Positions 1 to 7,333 of a stretch of DNA of 64,000 nt are shown in pieces. A model generated the notes under the pieces. The model did not search any database and had not been told where the DNA came from. It saw only the letters and a program-made list of their open reading frames with translations. The position numbers and the translations under genes are program-made. Location: NCBI RefSeq assembly GCF_003025035.1, contig NZ_PYJN01000005.1, positions 1 through 64,000 on the forward strand, read 5' to 3'. Source of the DNA: Rhizobium sp. SEMIA4064 (GTDB lineage: Bacteria; Pseudomonadota; Alphaproteobacteria; Rhizobiales; Rhizobiaceae). Numbering within the stretch: position 1 is the stretch's first letter; the number at the start of each line of letters is the position of its first letter.

Positions 1-93
1 TTGCTTGAAGCTGTCAAGCCCGAAGGCAGCCAGCGCGATCATTGCGATGTCCATCTGGACCTCCATGTGAAGCTGGACGCTCAAGGCGCCTGA
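1..93 (+). CDS. 3' end of an unidentified gene (partial)
   Basis: Reading frame 1 is open from the window edge to TGA at 91-93 and would give the last 30 residues of a protein ending KLDAQGA. The stretch is charged and has His-Asp rich segments (HCDVHLDLHVKLD). No family is recognised. It could be the tail of another island cargo gene lying left of the window, or chance openness in a short stretch. The following 145 bases up to the reverse transcriptase start look non-coding. Confidence 0.3.
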   Translation: MLEAVKPEGSQRDHCDVHLDLHVKLDAQGA

Positions 94-176
94 AGAGAAT
101 ATCTTCAGACAGTCTATATAGTCCATAATCTCGATTATTCGTGCCTTAGGGTGTCACAGACCCGTCATCAACAGTC

Positions 177-220
177 GGGGACGAGAGCATAACCGGAAGC
201 ACACGGTGCTCTTGTCCCCT
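177..220 (+). ncRNA. Strong hairpin upstream of the reverse transcriptase; possible part of a DRT-associated ncRNA
   Basis: GGGGACGAGAGCA at 177-189 pairs with TGCTCTTGTCCCC at 208-220 (13 pairs, one of them G-U in RNA), enclosing a 17-base loop with a possible inner CCG/CGG pair. It sits 18 bases before the GTG that I prefer as the reverse transcriptase start. Several defence reverse transcriptases (DRT2, DRT9, retrons) use a structured RNA encoded directly upstream as template or partner. The hairpin is seen directly. Its role, and the 5' end of any RNA (perhaps around 100-140), are inference. Confidence 0.45.
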
Positions 221-238
221 CTCGCACAAAGGTTCGTC

Positions 239-1678
239 GTGAAACCATGGTCCCCCTCTATCCGACTATACCCGCATTTTGACGCACCGATTACGGCTAC
301 AGAAGCAGAGAAGTTCGCCAAATCCCCACAACGAGTTGCCACACACAAGTTCTTTCCTTTCCTCAAGTATGATGAAAGGTGGACTATGTTTGCGCCCAAG
401 GGAGAGCGTGGCAAATCCAAAGACCGCCCCATTCGCTTTGCAGCAAGGCTGGATAGCTGCATATTCTCCTATTATCGATATCTGCTATCTGAGCCGTATG
501 AGCAAAAATTGAAAGCGGAAGGCCTAGATCACTCGGTGATCGCATATAGGCATATTCCAAAGGCCCGCGGCGAAAGCGGTCAAAGTAACATTGATTTCGC
601 ACTCTCCGCGTTCAGAACGGTACAACGTCTCGGAAACTGCTGCGCTGTGGCGCTCGACATAAGCAGCTTCTTTGAGAACTTGGACCATGACCGGCTACGA
701 TCGGTTTGGGCCGACCTCGTCGGTCAATCGCGGCTGCCTTCCGATCATTACAAGGTGTTCGAGGCAATCACGCGCTACGCCTTTGTTGACGTTAAGACGG
801 CCTATGAAAGATTGGGGTACTTCGGTGACAAGGAGGACCGGTATGGAAACGTGCGCAAAGGGTACCTTCGTTCGCGCCAAGATATCCCCATCCAGCTCTG
901 CAATGGGAAGCAATTTCGTGAGAAGATTGCTGGAAACGGGTCTCTCCCGTCAATTATCGAGGTGAATAAGACCGGCAAGGGCGTTCCCCAAGGTGCCCCA
1001 TTGTCCGATCTTCTTGCTAACGCCTACTTGCTCGAATTTGACAAGTTTATAAGGGATGTCTGCTCTGAACTCGGGGGGACCTATTTCCGGTACTCAGACG
1101 ACATTTTGATTGTTGCGCCGATATCCGCGAGCCAGGCCATTGCTCTCGAAGAACGTGTTCGGAATGCCATATCCGTCTACGGAGCGGGTCTCCTTATCAA
1201 AGAGGAGAAGTCCGCGATCCATCAATTTAGTGTGACCGGCGCTCGACAACAGGTAAACGTTGTGAAAGCCACCGGCAAAAACGGGAAGCCCGCGCTGAAC
1301 AAACCCTTTGAATATCTTGGGTTTCGCTATGATGGACAGAGCGCATTCATTCGGGACAAGACGATGAGCAATCTTCATCGGAAGATAGCATCCATCTGTC
1401 GAGCAACCGCTATTCGCCTTATCAAGCGATATCAGGGTAAATCCATGGATGAAATAATGGCGCTTGCTGACTTCGAGCAGCTTTATCAATCCTTTGGATC
1501 GGTCAAAGACTTTTATGAAAAATACCATGACTATCGCTCATGGACTTTTACCACCTATGCGAAAAGAGCGGTAAAAGAGATGGGTCAGCTAGGGGCTCCC
1601 ATTACTAAGCAACTGCGCCGGCTGCGTCAGTCGATTGAAGAGCGGCTAAGGAAAGAGATTTGTCGCGTTAGGGCGTAA
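239..1678 (+). CDS. Defence-type (DRT/UG) reverse transcriptase, DRT2-like
   Basis: RNA-directed DNA polymerase of 479 residues when started at GTG 239, which has an AAAGG ribosome site at 228-232. The upstream GTG at 206 lies inside a hairpin and is less likely. Visible core motifs are an N-terminal YPHFD segment, motif A ALDISSFF near residue 140, motif B GKGVPQGAPLS near 250, the catalytic YSDD near 285-288 and the YLGF motif near 360. A basic helical C-terminus follows. There is no maturase X domain, HNH endonuclease or DDE partner, so it is not a group II intron protein. The stand-alone layout, the HFD-PFL-RPI start pattern and the upstream hairpin resemble unknown-group RTs such as DRT2 (UG2). 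The exact subfamily is a judgement from memory of the family. Base composition is lower in G+C than the chromosomal genes to the right, fitting island cargo with an anti-phage role. Confidence 0.75.
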   Translation: MKPWSPSIRLYPHFDAPITATEAEKFAKSPQRVATHKFFPFLKYDERWTMFAPKGERGKSKDRPIRFAARLDSCIFSYYRYLLSEPYEQKLKAEGLDHSVIAYRHIPKARGESGQSNIDFALSAFRTVQRLGNCCAVALDISSFFENLDHDRLRSVWADLVGQSRLPSDHYKVFEAITRYAFVDVKTAYERLGYFGDKEDRYGNVRKGYLRSRQDIPIQLCNGKQFREKIAGNGSLPSIIEVNKTGKGVPQGAPLSDLLANAYLLEFDKFIRDVCSELGGTYFRYSDDILIVAPISASQAIALEERVRNAISVYGAGLLIKEEKSAIHQFSVTGARQQVNVVKATGKNGKPALNKPFEYLGFRYDGQSAFIRDKTMSNLHRKIASICRATAIRLIKRYQGKSMDEIMALADFEQLYQSFGSVKDFYEKYHDYRSWTFTTYAKRAVKEMGQLGAPITKQLRRLRQSIEERLRKEICRVRA

Positions 1679-1718
1679 CATTTCCTACGCACAATCGATC
1701 TTGGCATTGCGCCCGATG

Positions 1719-1735
1719 CGTCGCCTTTTGCGACG
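1719..1735 (+). terminator. Weak hairpin after the reverse transcriptase
   Basis: CGTCGC at 1719-1724 and GCGACG at 1730-1735 form a 6-bp stem with a 5-base loop, 41 bases after the reverse transcriptase stop. No T-run follows, so it is at best a weak or factor-assisted terminator between this gene and the converging integrase. Confidence 0.3.
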
Positions 1736-1803
1736 ATCTCCACCCTCTCGCTGCTCCGGTCGGCTAATCTCTAAGTGGAAGCAGAGTAAGCCCCTGCGGC
1801 CTA

Positions 1804-3411
1804 TTACTTGCTCTCCAGAGCCTTCACCTCATATCGCGGATATTTTGCCATAGCAGCCGCCTTGGCCTTGTTGGTAACGGTGCCGTATTTGTCGCCCTCA
1901 TCCTTGCTGTCATGCCCGGTGATGTCGAAGCTGATATCTCGTGGTATTCCAACGTTGCGGGCTTCGGTCCTGAACCGGTGCCGCCAGCCGTGGTTAGGTT
2001 GCACTTCAGGGTCTTTGACAACTTCGCGAACGAAGTCCGTCACACGGTTCTTGGTGGTGCGCCATGCTGCTCGTTGCGCCTTCTCGGTGTCACCAAACAC
2101 CTTCATAAAAAGGTAGCCCTCTTTGGCTTTGGACACGAATGCAGGAAATCCCATCTCTACAAGGTGTTCATGGAGCGGGACCTCCCTGAACTCGCCGTCC
2201 TTCACCGTACCCGCCTCAGGGGTAATTTTGATGATCCAGAGGTCATCTTCCTGACGAAGGTCCTGCTTCCGGAGCTGTGCCATCTCCCCTACGCGAGCGC
2301 CCGTGTAGGCACAGAGCCATGGTAGCCATCTCTTGGCATTGGATAGGTGTTCTGACGCCTTCCCTGTGCGCTTGTGATGAAATGCGTGGGACAGAATGGC
2401 GACCGCTTCATGATCGGAGAAGCCAGGATCACGGGCCCGCTTCTTCTTCACCTTCGCGACTTTTACGCCCTCGGCAGGATTATGGCTCACTTTCCGGTTG
2501 GCCATTCCCCAAGCGTATAGCTGTCGTATCCCCGGTAGGTCGCCGCCCGTGATCGTCTTGAGGCCGACGCCTTGCGAAAGTCTGTGATCTTTAAACGCTA
2601 TGATGTCGTCTTCGGTTACGGCTCGGGCATCGTCATGACCCACAAACTCAGAAAGCAACCTCGCGGCCCTGGAATAGGCCTCGTACGTGCTAACCGTCCT
2701 GCCTGCCGCCTTGGCCTCGCGCCACCAGCCTTCAGCCAATCCAGTTATCGTCTGAGACCCTTGTCGGAGCGGCTTCGCGACCTTCACGTCCTTTGATAAC
2801 TCCAACGGTGGGAAGCGCGTCACGATGATGTCAGGGCTGTAGTCGCCCCCCGCGTTCTGTGCAAGGCGAACCGAAGCCAGCGACAGCGACACACCAACTG
2901 CATCTATGAGAGCGGTACGGCTGTCATTGTCTATGGTGAGTCGATGTTTCGCCAAGGTCTGGTCCACGGTGGGGCCGAACCACTTCTCACGCGCATCATG
3001 GTCCCCTGACAGGGCCCTTGCGTGTAGCTGGATGATTTGCTTCCACGTTTCGGACGAACCGGGGTCATCCTCAAACGACGCGACAAGCGCATTGTACGCT
3101 TCCCCCGCAAGCGCTGCGATCTGCTTATGAGTTAATCGCTTCGGACCTTCTCGAAGTGATTTCCACACGCTCTCCAGATAGGCTAGCGCGACGGCCTGCC
3201 GCTCTTTGGCTTCCCTTGGGTCTCGCGTCCGCAGCGATCCTGTAATCTCGGCAGCCTTGTCACCTACCACGATATGGAGGACTTCATCACCAACCGGAAT
3301 GGCCAGAGTTACGCCGCCAGCCTTACCGATGACATCTTTCGGAATACGTTTTCTGAACTGGATAAAGGTAGAGCCTTTGCGGCGCATTGGACTGGCCATT
3401 CTGATATGCAC
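1804..3411 (-). CDS. Tyrosine-type site-specific integrase
   Basis: Phage/island integrase of 535 residues. The C-terminal catalytic domain carries the expected residues: Arg373 in TGARVGEM, the HxxR box at His474-Arg477 in HGWRHRF, His500 in DITGHDSK and the nucleophile Tyr509 in GDKYGT. The N-terminal region (about 1-90) has the short conserved basic start seen in long alphaproteobacterial integrases; residues about 220-320 form the SAM-like DNA-binding core domain. It reads away from tRNA-Leu(CAG), whose 3' end is 87 bases upstream, the usual arrangement in which the enzyme recombines at the tRNA 3' end. It probably mobilises the island that carries the reverse transcriptase. An earlier start or the internal Met5 or Met9 cannot be excluded. 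Confidence 0.92.
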   Translation of the reverse strand: MHIRMASPMRRKGSTFIQFRKRIPKDVIGKAGGVTLAIPVGDEVLHIVVGDKAAEITGSLRTRDPREAKERQAVALAYLESVWKSLREGPKRLTHKQIAALAGEAYNALVASFEDDPGSSETWKQIIQLHARALSGDHDAREKWFGPTVDQTLAKHRLTIDNDSRTALIDAVGVSLSLASVRLAQNAGGDYSPDIIVTRFPPLELSKDVKVAKPLRQGSQTITGLAEGWWREAKAAGRTVSTYEAYSRAARLLSEFVGHDDARAVTEDDIIAFKDHRLSQGVGLKTITGGDLPGIRQLYAWGMANRKVSHNPAEGVKVAKVKKKRARDPGFSDHEAVAILSHAFHHKRTGKASEHLSNAKRWLPWLCAYTGARVGEMAQLRKQDLRQEDDLWIIKITPEAGTVKDGEFREVPLHEHLVEMGFPAFVSKAKEGYLFMKVFGDTEKAQRAAWRTTKNRVTDFVREVVKDPEVQPNHGWRHRFRTEARNVGIPRDISFDITGHDSKDEGDKYGTVTNKAKAAAMAKYPRYEVKALESK

Positions 3412-3497
3412 TGTGTGTCACCCGTGTGTAGCAGTGGGTGAGCGAAAGACTTAGCAATATCAGGAAGTTGAACGCAATCAACACGTTCTGAATGGAA

Positions 3498-3584
3498 TGG
3501 TGCCCAGAAGAGGACTCGAACCTCCACACCCTTTCGGGTACCAGCACCTGAAGCTGGCGCGTCTACCAATTCCGCCATCTGGGC
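3498..3584 (-). tRNA. tRNA-Leu (anticodon CAG)
   Basis: On the minus strand the sequence folds as a class II tRNA of 87 bases: acceptor GCCCAGA pairs with TCTGGGC, the anticodon arm CCAGC-TTCAGGT-GCTGG presents CAG, there is a long variable arm, then GGTTCGAGTCC as T-arm, discriminator A and an encoded CCA. It decodes CUG. The gene is intact and its 3' end faces the integrase, so it is the probable attachment site. A second copy of the 3' end (the distal att repeat) was not found in 1-3480 and should lie left of the window. Confidence 0.95.
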
Positions 3585-3650
3585 GACGGACACGCATGTA
3601 AGGGGGTGGCTCTCCGGTGTCAACAGGGTTTTTGAAGTTTTCGTGGCAAT

Positions 3651-3688
3651 CTGAAAAAAAGCGGTTGATGCCCGGGTTAACCCCGGGC
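3651..3688 (-). terminator. Terminator of the phosphomannomutase gene
   Basis: On the minus strand a GC-rich stem (GCCCGGG at 3682-3688 with CCCGGGC at 3670-3676) spans the TAA stop codon and is followed after about nine bases by a run of seven T (plus-strand A-run near 3654-3660). This is a plausible intrinsic terminator overlapping the gene end. Confidence 0.5.
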
Positions 3689-5107
3689 TGCCGCCCAGGC
3701 GCGGATGAGGCCAAGTCCCTGTTCCAGCAAGGCCTTTGCTTCGTTTTCGTCGGCCGCTTCGACATAGCAGCGCATCTCCGGCGCATTGCCGGAGGGGCGG
3801 AAATGGATGATTCGGCCATCGGTCAGCGTCACCCGCAGCCCGTCGATGTCGCTCTTTGATGCTACGCCGGCGACCGGCGCCAGGAAGGCGGCGAGATTGG
3901 CGTCGGAGGCGCGTAAGTGAGCCATCAGCGCCGCGCTGGTTTCGACCGGGAAATTCTCCAGCCGGTCGGCGGCGGCAAAGGGCAGGCGGTAGTTGGCGGC
4001 AACAGCAGACAGCGACTGTTTTGCGCGCGCGGCGGCGTAAAGCGTCGCGAGGATGGGCAGGAAGCTGTCGCGCGTCGGCAGGGCGCGTACCTGCTCGCCT
4101 TCGATGATGAAACGGCTTGCCGTCAGCGTGCCGCCATTGGCCTCGAAGCCCATGACATTGGCCTTGCCGGCCGCCAGCGCCTCATCCATGCCGGCGATGA
4201 CATAGGGCGAGCCGACGCGGGTGCGGGTGACGGCGTAGGAGCCGGCGGCTTCGATACCGGAATTGGAGGTGACCGGCGTCACCACGACTTCGGCGCCGAG
4301 GAAATTCGCGGCGATGAGGCCGAGCAGATCGCCGCGCAGCGGCTCGCCGGTTTCATCGGAGACAAGGGGCCGGTCGCCATCACCATCGGCGGAGACAATC
4401 GCATCCAGCCCATGCTCCGGCGCCCAGCCCTTCAGCAGGCGGATGGTTTCCGCGGAAACCGCTTCGGTATCGACGGGAATGAAGCTTTCGGAGCGGCCGA
4501 GCGGCACGACGCGGGCGCCGTAGTGCGCGAGCACCAGGCCAAGCAGATCGCGCGCCACGGTGCTGTGCTGATAGACGCCGATGGTGAGACCGGCGAGGCT
4601 GTCGGCGGGCAGCAGGGCGATATTGCGTTCGAAGAACAGCGCTTCGGTCGCCGCGGTCCGGTCTTCGCCGACGCCGGGCGCCTCGTCAAGGTCGGCGTCG
4701 CCGATCGCTGCGGCTTCCGCGCTGATTGCCAGCTCGTCCTGCTTGTCGATCTCGCCGTCGGGGCGGTAGAATTTGATGCCGTTGCGGTCGGCCGGAATAT
4801 GCGAGCCGGTGATCATCAGCGAGGCCGCCTTGAGCTCCAGCCCGTAAAGCGCCAGCGCCGGGGTCGGCAGCGTGCCGCAATCGACCGGCGTGAGGCCGGC
4901 ACGCTTCAGCGCGCCGATGCAGGTGGCTGAGATCGCCGGGCTGGACTCGCGAAAATCGCGGCCGACCAGGATGAGATCGCCGGGCTGCGCGTGGCCGCTC
5001 TTCAAGAGATGGCGGGCATAGGCCGTGGCATAGAGGGCAGACGCGCGTCCCATGAGATCAACGGACAAGCCGCGAAGGCCACTGGTTCCAAATTTCAAGC
5101 TGCTCAC
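3677..5107 (-). CDS. Phosphomannomutase (alpha-D-phosphohexomutase family)
   Basis: Interconverts mannose-6-phosphate and mannose-1-phosphate (and possibly glucose phosphates) for GDP-mannose and surface polysaccharide supply; cytosolic. The protein of 476 residues shows the four family signatures: FGTSGLRG at the N-terminus, the phosphoserine loop TGSHIPADRNG with Ser near 102, the magnesium loop DGDGDRP near 241-245, the sugar-binding FEANGGTL, and the phosphate-binding RPSGNAPEMR near the C-terminus. The start is taken as GTG 5107, preceded by GAGGAG; the open frame extends 19 codons further without a matching ribosome site. It resembles the rhizobial NoeK/ManB type rather than Pgm/ExoC. 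A single-gene unit with its own terminator. Confidence 0.9.
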   Translation of the reverse strand: MSSLKFGTSGLRGLSVDLMGRASALYATAYARHLLKSGHAQPGDLILVGRDFRESSPAISATCIGALKRAGLTPVDCGTLPTPALALYGLELKAASLMITGSHIPADRNGIKFYRPDGEIDKQDELAISAEAAAIGDADLDEAPGVGEDRTAATEALFFERNIALLPADSLAGLTIGVYQHSTVARDLLGLVLAHYGARVVPLGRSESFIPVDTEAVSAETIRLLKGWAPEHGLDAIVSADGDGDRPLVSDETGEPLRGDLLGLIAANFLGAEVVVTPVTSNSGIEAAGSYAVTRTRVGSPYVIAGMDEALAAGKANVMGFEANGGTLTASRFIIEGEQVRALPTRDSFLPILATLYAAARAKQSLSAVAANYRLPFAAADRLENFPVETSAALMAHLRASDANLAAFLAPVAGVASKSDIDGLRVTLTDGRIIHFRPSGNAPEMRCYVEAADENEAKALLEQGLGLIRAWAAARG

Positions 5108-5286
5108 GTGCAATCTCCTCGGAAAGGTTGCGCCTCTTATGGAACAAGCGAGGAAAAGGATCAACCGATCGGTCGCGGCCGATATCTGCCATCGGGACCC
5201 TGGTTTTGCCTCAGGCGAAGGCCCAAATATAGAACGAGCCGCGGGAAAAGGTGTTGGGTCGCCACGACCTGAAACAGGAGTCCGTC

Positions 5287-5712
5287 ATGACCGTTTTCGG
5301 CAAAATCGCGTTCGGCTGCGCTGTCAGCCTCGTTTTGCTGTCGCCGCCAGATCTCGCCAATGCGGCCTCGAACAGCCCGAAGATGGGCCTTCCACCCCCG
5401 AGGGTTGGGCCTACGGTTTGCGACAGTCGCGGCTGCTTCGGCTTTGGCTCGCAGCAATGGTATCGCCCGCCGGGCTATCCCATTCCCTATACGCCGCGCA
5501 GCCTCGATAGGAATCGCTTTGACAATCCTCGGGTCTATAACCCGCCGCGCTACAATTATGTCCCGCCGAAAACCGACTATGAGGCGCCGGTCAACAATCG
5601 CACCCGGCATCAGATATGGTGCGCCGAACGCTATCGGACCTACAATCCCGGCACCAATCTCTACACCACCCTTCACCATGGGTTCCAGACCTGCCGCTCT
5701 CCCTACAATTGA
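5287..5712 (+). CDS. BA14K-family exported protein
   Basis: Small secreted or envelope protein of 141 residues. A signal peptide (hydrophobic residues about 5-20, cleavage after ANA) is followed by a proline- and tyrosine-rich linker. The C-terminal 35 residues contain the BA14K-type block IWCAERYRTYNPGTNLY and CRSPYN, which in this family has a conserved Cys and YRxYxP pattern. Brucella homologues are immunoreactive and bind carbohydrate; the role in rhizobia is not settled. Start ATG 5287 has AGGAG at 5276-5280. It stands alone, divergent from the phosphomannomutase. Confidence 0.75.
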   Translation: MTVFGKIAFGCAVSLVLLSPPDLANAASNSPKMGLPPPRVGPTVCDSRGCFGFGSQQWYRPPGYPIPYTPRSLDRNRFDNPRVYNPPRYNYVPPKTDYEAPVNNRTRHQIWCAERYRTYNPGTNLYTTLHHGFQTCRSPYN

Positions 5713-5869
5713 ATGGGAGGGCCTCTGGCGCCGTTTTTGCCGCGGAGCACATCTATTCGCCTTGTCTATATGAGCAAGCGAAAATAAATCGCTTGCTTTT
5801 CTCGCGACTTGGGCGGTCCCTATGATGTCGCCGCTTCCACAAGGTCGCGCGCGAAGCAAGGAGCCCAAA

Positions 5870-6007
5870 ATGGCAAAGGGTCAATTGAGAAGTAGTCGCG
5901 AAGCGCGAAAACCCAAGAAGGGCAAGATCGTCGCTGTAAAGCAGCAGCCGGGCTCTCTGGTCAGGCAGGCTACCAGCACGGTCAGCCTTGGCAGGAAAGA
6001 TAAGTGA
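5870..6007 (+). CDS. Small basic protein, unknown function (45 aa)
   Basis: A 45-residue, very basic protein (many Lys and Arg, KPKKGK in the middle) with an excellent ribosome site, AAGGAG at 5858-5863, six bases before ATG 5870. Short MAKGQxRSxREARKPKK-type proteins recur in Rhizobiales genomes as conserved hypotheticals, which with the ribosome site argues that this is a real gene. Nucleic acid or ribosome association is conceivable from charge alone but is not shown. There is no operon partner. Confidence 0.65.
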   Translation: MAKGQLRSSREARKPKKGKIVAVKQQPGSLVRQATSTVSLGRKDK

Positions 6008-6101
6008 CGGAGCGAAGGCGCGCCGGCGGGCCGCCTTCTCACATGTCAGCCGGTGCAATGTCGGCCGGCGCGCCAGGGAGGTGCGCCGGAGAGCGCTGTG
6101 G

Positions 6102-6395
6102 TCAGCTTTCCAGCGACCCACGGTCCGTATGGCCGAGATCGCGGTCGGGATCGATGATATCGCGCACCCGCTGCTTCAGCTCCTTTGGACCGGGGAAGCC
6201 GCCGTCGCGCTTGCGCTCCCACAGCAGCTCGCCGTCGATACGGATTTCGAAATTGCCGCCGGTGCCGGGGATCAGCGCCACTTCGCCCACGCTGTCGCTG
6301 AAGGTTTGCAGCAGCTCCTGCGCCATCCAGCCGGCGCGCAGCAGCCAGTTGCATTGCGTACAATAGAGAATGGTGATGCGCGGCTTGTCGGTCAT
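6102..6395 (-). CDS. SelT/SelW/SelH (Rdx) family thioredoxin-like protein
   Basis: Cytosolic protein of 97 residues in the Rdx family. The redox motif CTQC (CxxC) is near residues 11-14 after an initial beta strand, followed by the helix QELLQTFSD and the family block VALIPGTGGNFEIRIDGELLWERK. Selenocysteine is replaced by Cys as usual in bacteria. Start ATG 6395 has AAGGA upstream; 13 further upstream codons in the open frame lack such a site. Presumed function is small-molecule or protein thiol redox; substrate unknown. Confidence 0.85.
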   Translation of the reverse strand: MTDKPRITILYCTQCNWLLRAGWMAQELLQTFSDSVGEVALIPGTGGNFEIRIDGELLWERKRDGGFPGPKELKQRVRDIIDPDRDLGHTDRGSLES

Positions 6396-6518
6396 CGCTG
6401 GGATTCCTTGTTGTTTGCTGACATTTAGGCTCAACTTTATTCGGCCGCAAGCCGGGCTCTTGCGTCGTCGTTCCGCCCATGCTCATCTTTGCCCGAATTA
6501 TTTTCGGGGTTCATGAGA

Positions 6519-7247
6519 ATGCAGGTCGCAATCGTCGAAAACATGAAAAAAACGCCGCTCGGCGCCCTCGGCATCGCGCTGGAGGAGGCGGGAGCGGAGA
6601 TCGAATGGTTCCGCGCATGGGACGGCGAGGGGCTTCCGGAGGATCTAACGGTGTTTGATGCGCTGGTCGTGCTCGGCGGCGAGCAGAATGCCCGCGACGA
6701 CGAGACTCACCCCTATCTGCCGGAGCTGGCAAGGCTCATGCGCCGGTTCGAAGAGGCCGACAAGGCCGTGCTCGGCATCTGCCTTGGCAGTCAGCTTCTG
6801 GCGCGCGCCTATGAGGCCGAAAACCTCATCGGCGCAGCCCAGGAATTCGGCTGGAAAACGGTCGGCGTCACCGAAGAAGGCAAGGCCGATCCGCTTCTAT
6901 CCGAACTCGGCGACGATTTCACCATCTTCCAATGGCATTCGGACACGTTTTCGCTGCCGGCCGGCGCCGTGCGCCTCGCCACCAATGCGGTGACCGGGAA
7001 CCAGGCCTTCCGCATCGGCCGCGCAACCTACGGCACGCAGTTCCATTTCGAGGCCAATACCGCCGTCGTCGAAGGCTGGCGGACGGAGTTCAAGACATCG
7101 ATCGAGCGCAATGAGCCCGGCTGGCTGGAGCGCTATGCCGAGATTGCCGCACAGCATGCGCCGGCGGCTGAGATCGCCGGGCTGGCGATCGCCCGGGCCT
7201 GGGTGAGGACGATTGGTGCTGAGGCGAAGCTGCAGGCGGCGTCTTAG
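6519..7247 (+). CDS. Class I glutamine amidotransferase (GATase1) protein
   Basis: A stand-alone GATase1-fold protein of about 242 residues. The catalytic triad is visible: Cys88 in GICLGSQLL, His176 and Glu178 in QFHFEA. The sequence FDALVVLGGEQNARD gives the usual oxyanion strand. Homologues are annotated as GMP synthase-like glutamine amidotransferases and in some cases act on gamma-glutamyl compounds; the real substrate is not known. Start is uncertain between ATG 6513 and ATG 6519. The gene is followed directly by a rhizobial palindromic repeat. Confidence 0.85.
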   Translation: MQVAIVENMKKTPLGALGIALEEAGAEIEWFRAWDGEGLPEDLTVFDALVVLGGEQNARDDETHPYLPELARLMRRFEEADKAVLGICLGSQLLARAYEAENLIGAAQEFGWKTVGVTEEGKADPLLSELGDDFTIFQWHSDTFSLPAGAVRLATNAVTGNQAFRIGRATYGTQFHFEANTAVVEGWRTEFKTSIERNEPGWLERYAEIAAQHAPAAEIAGLAIARAWVRTIGAEAKLQAAS

Positions 7248-7316
7248 AGCAATTCCAGGAAAAGTGCGTAGCGGTTTTCCGTCCGGAATTGCGTGAAAAC
7301 AAAGAGATAGAGCGGT
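7244..7316. repeat. RIME-like rhizobial intergenic palindromic repeat
   Basis: A nested palindrome: GCAATTCC (7249-7256) with GGAATTGC (7285-7292), and inside it GGAAAA (7258-7263) with TTTTCC (7275-7280). The core matches intergenic repeats that are widespread in Rhizobium. A 19-base piece (7260-7278) recurs exactly at 50562-50580. It sits between the stop of the amidotransferase and the converging DUF2066 gene and may serve as a terminator. Confidence 0.7.
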
Positions 7317-7333
7317 TCAATCGGCTAGCGCAT

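Noticed and set aside
206..1678. VTG in the reverse transcriptase, as in retron RTs
   Set aside because: The VTG here lies before a normal YLGF motif, whereas in retrons VTG takes that position; no msr/msd-type inverted repeat pair was seen.
206..1678. Group II intron maturase
   Set aside because: No domain X or HNH, and no intron RNA domain V-like hairpin beside it.
3498..3584. tRNA-Leu damaged by the integration
   Set aside because: All stems, the anticodon and the encoded CCA are intact.
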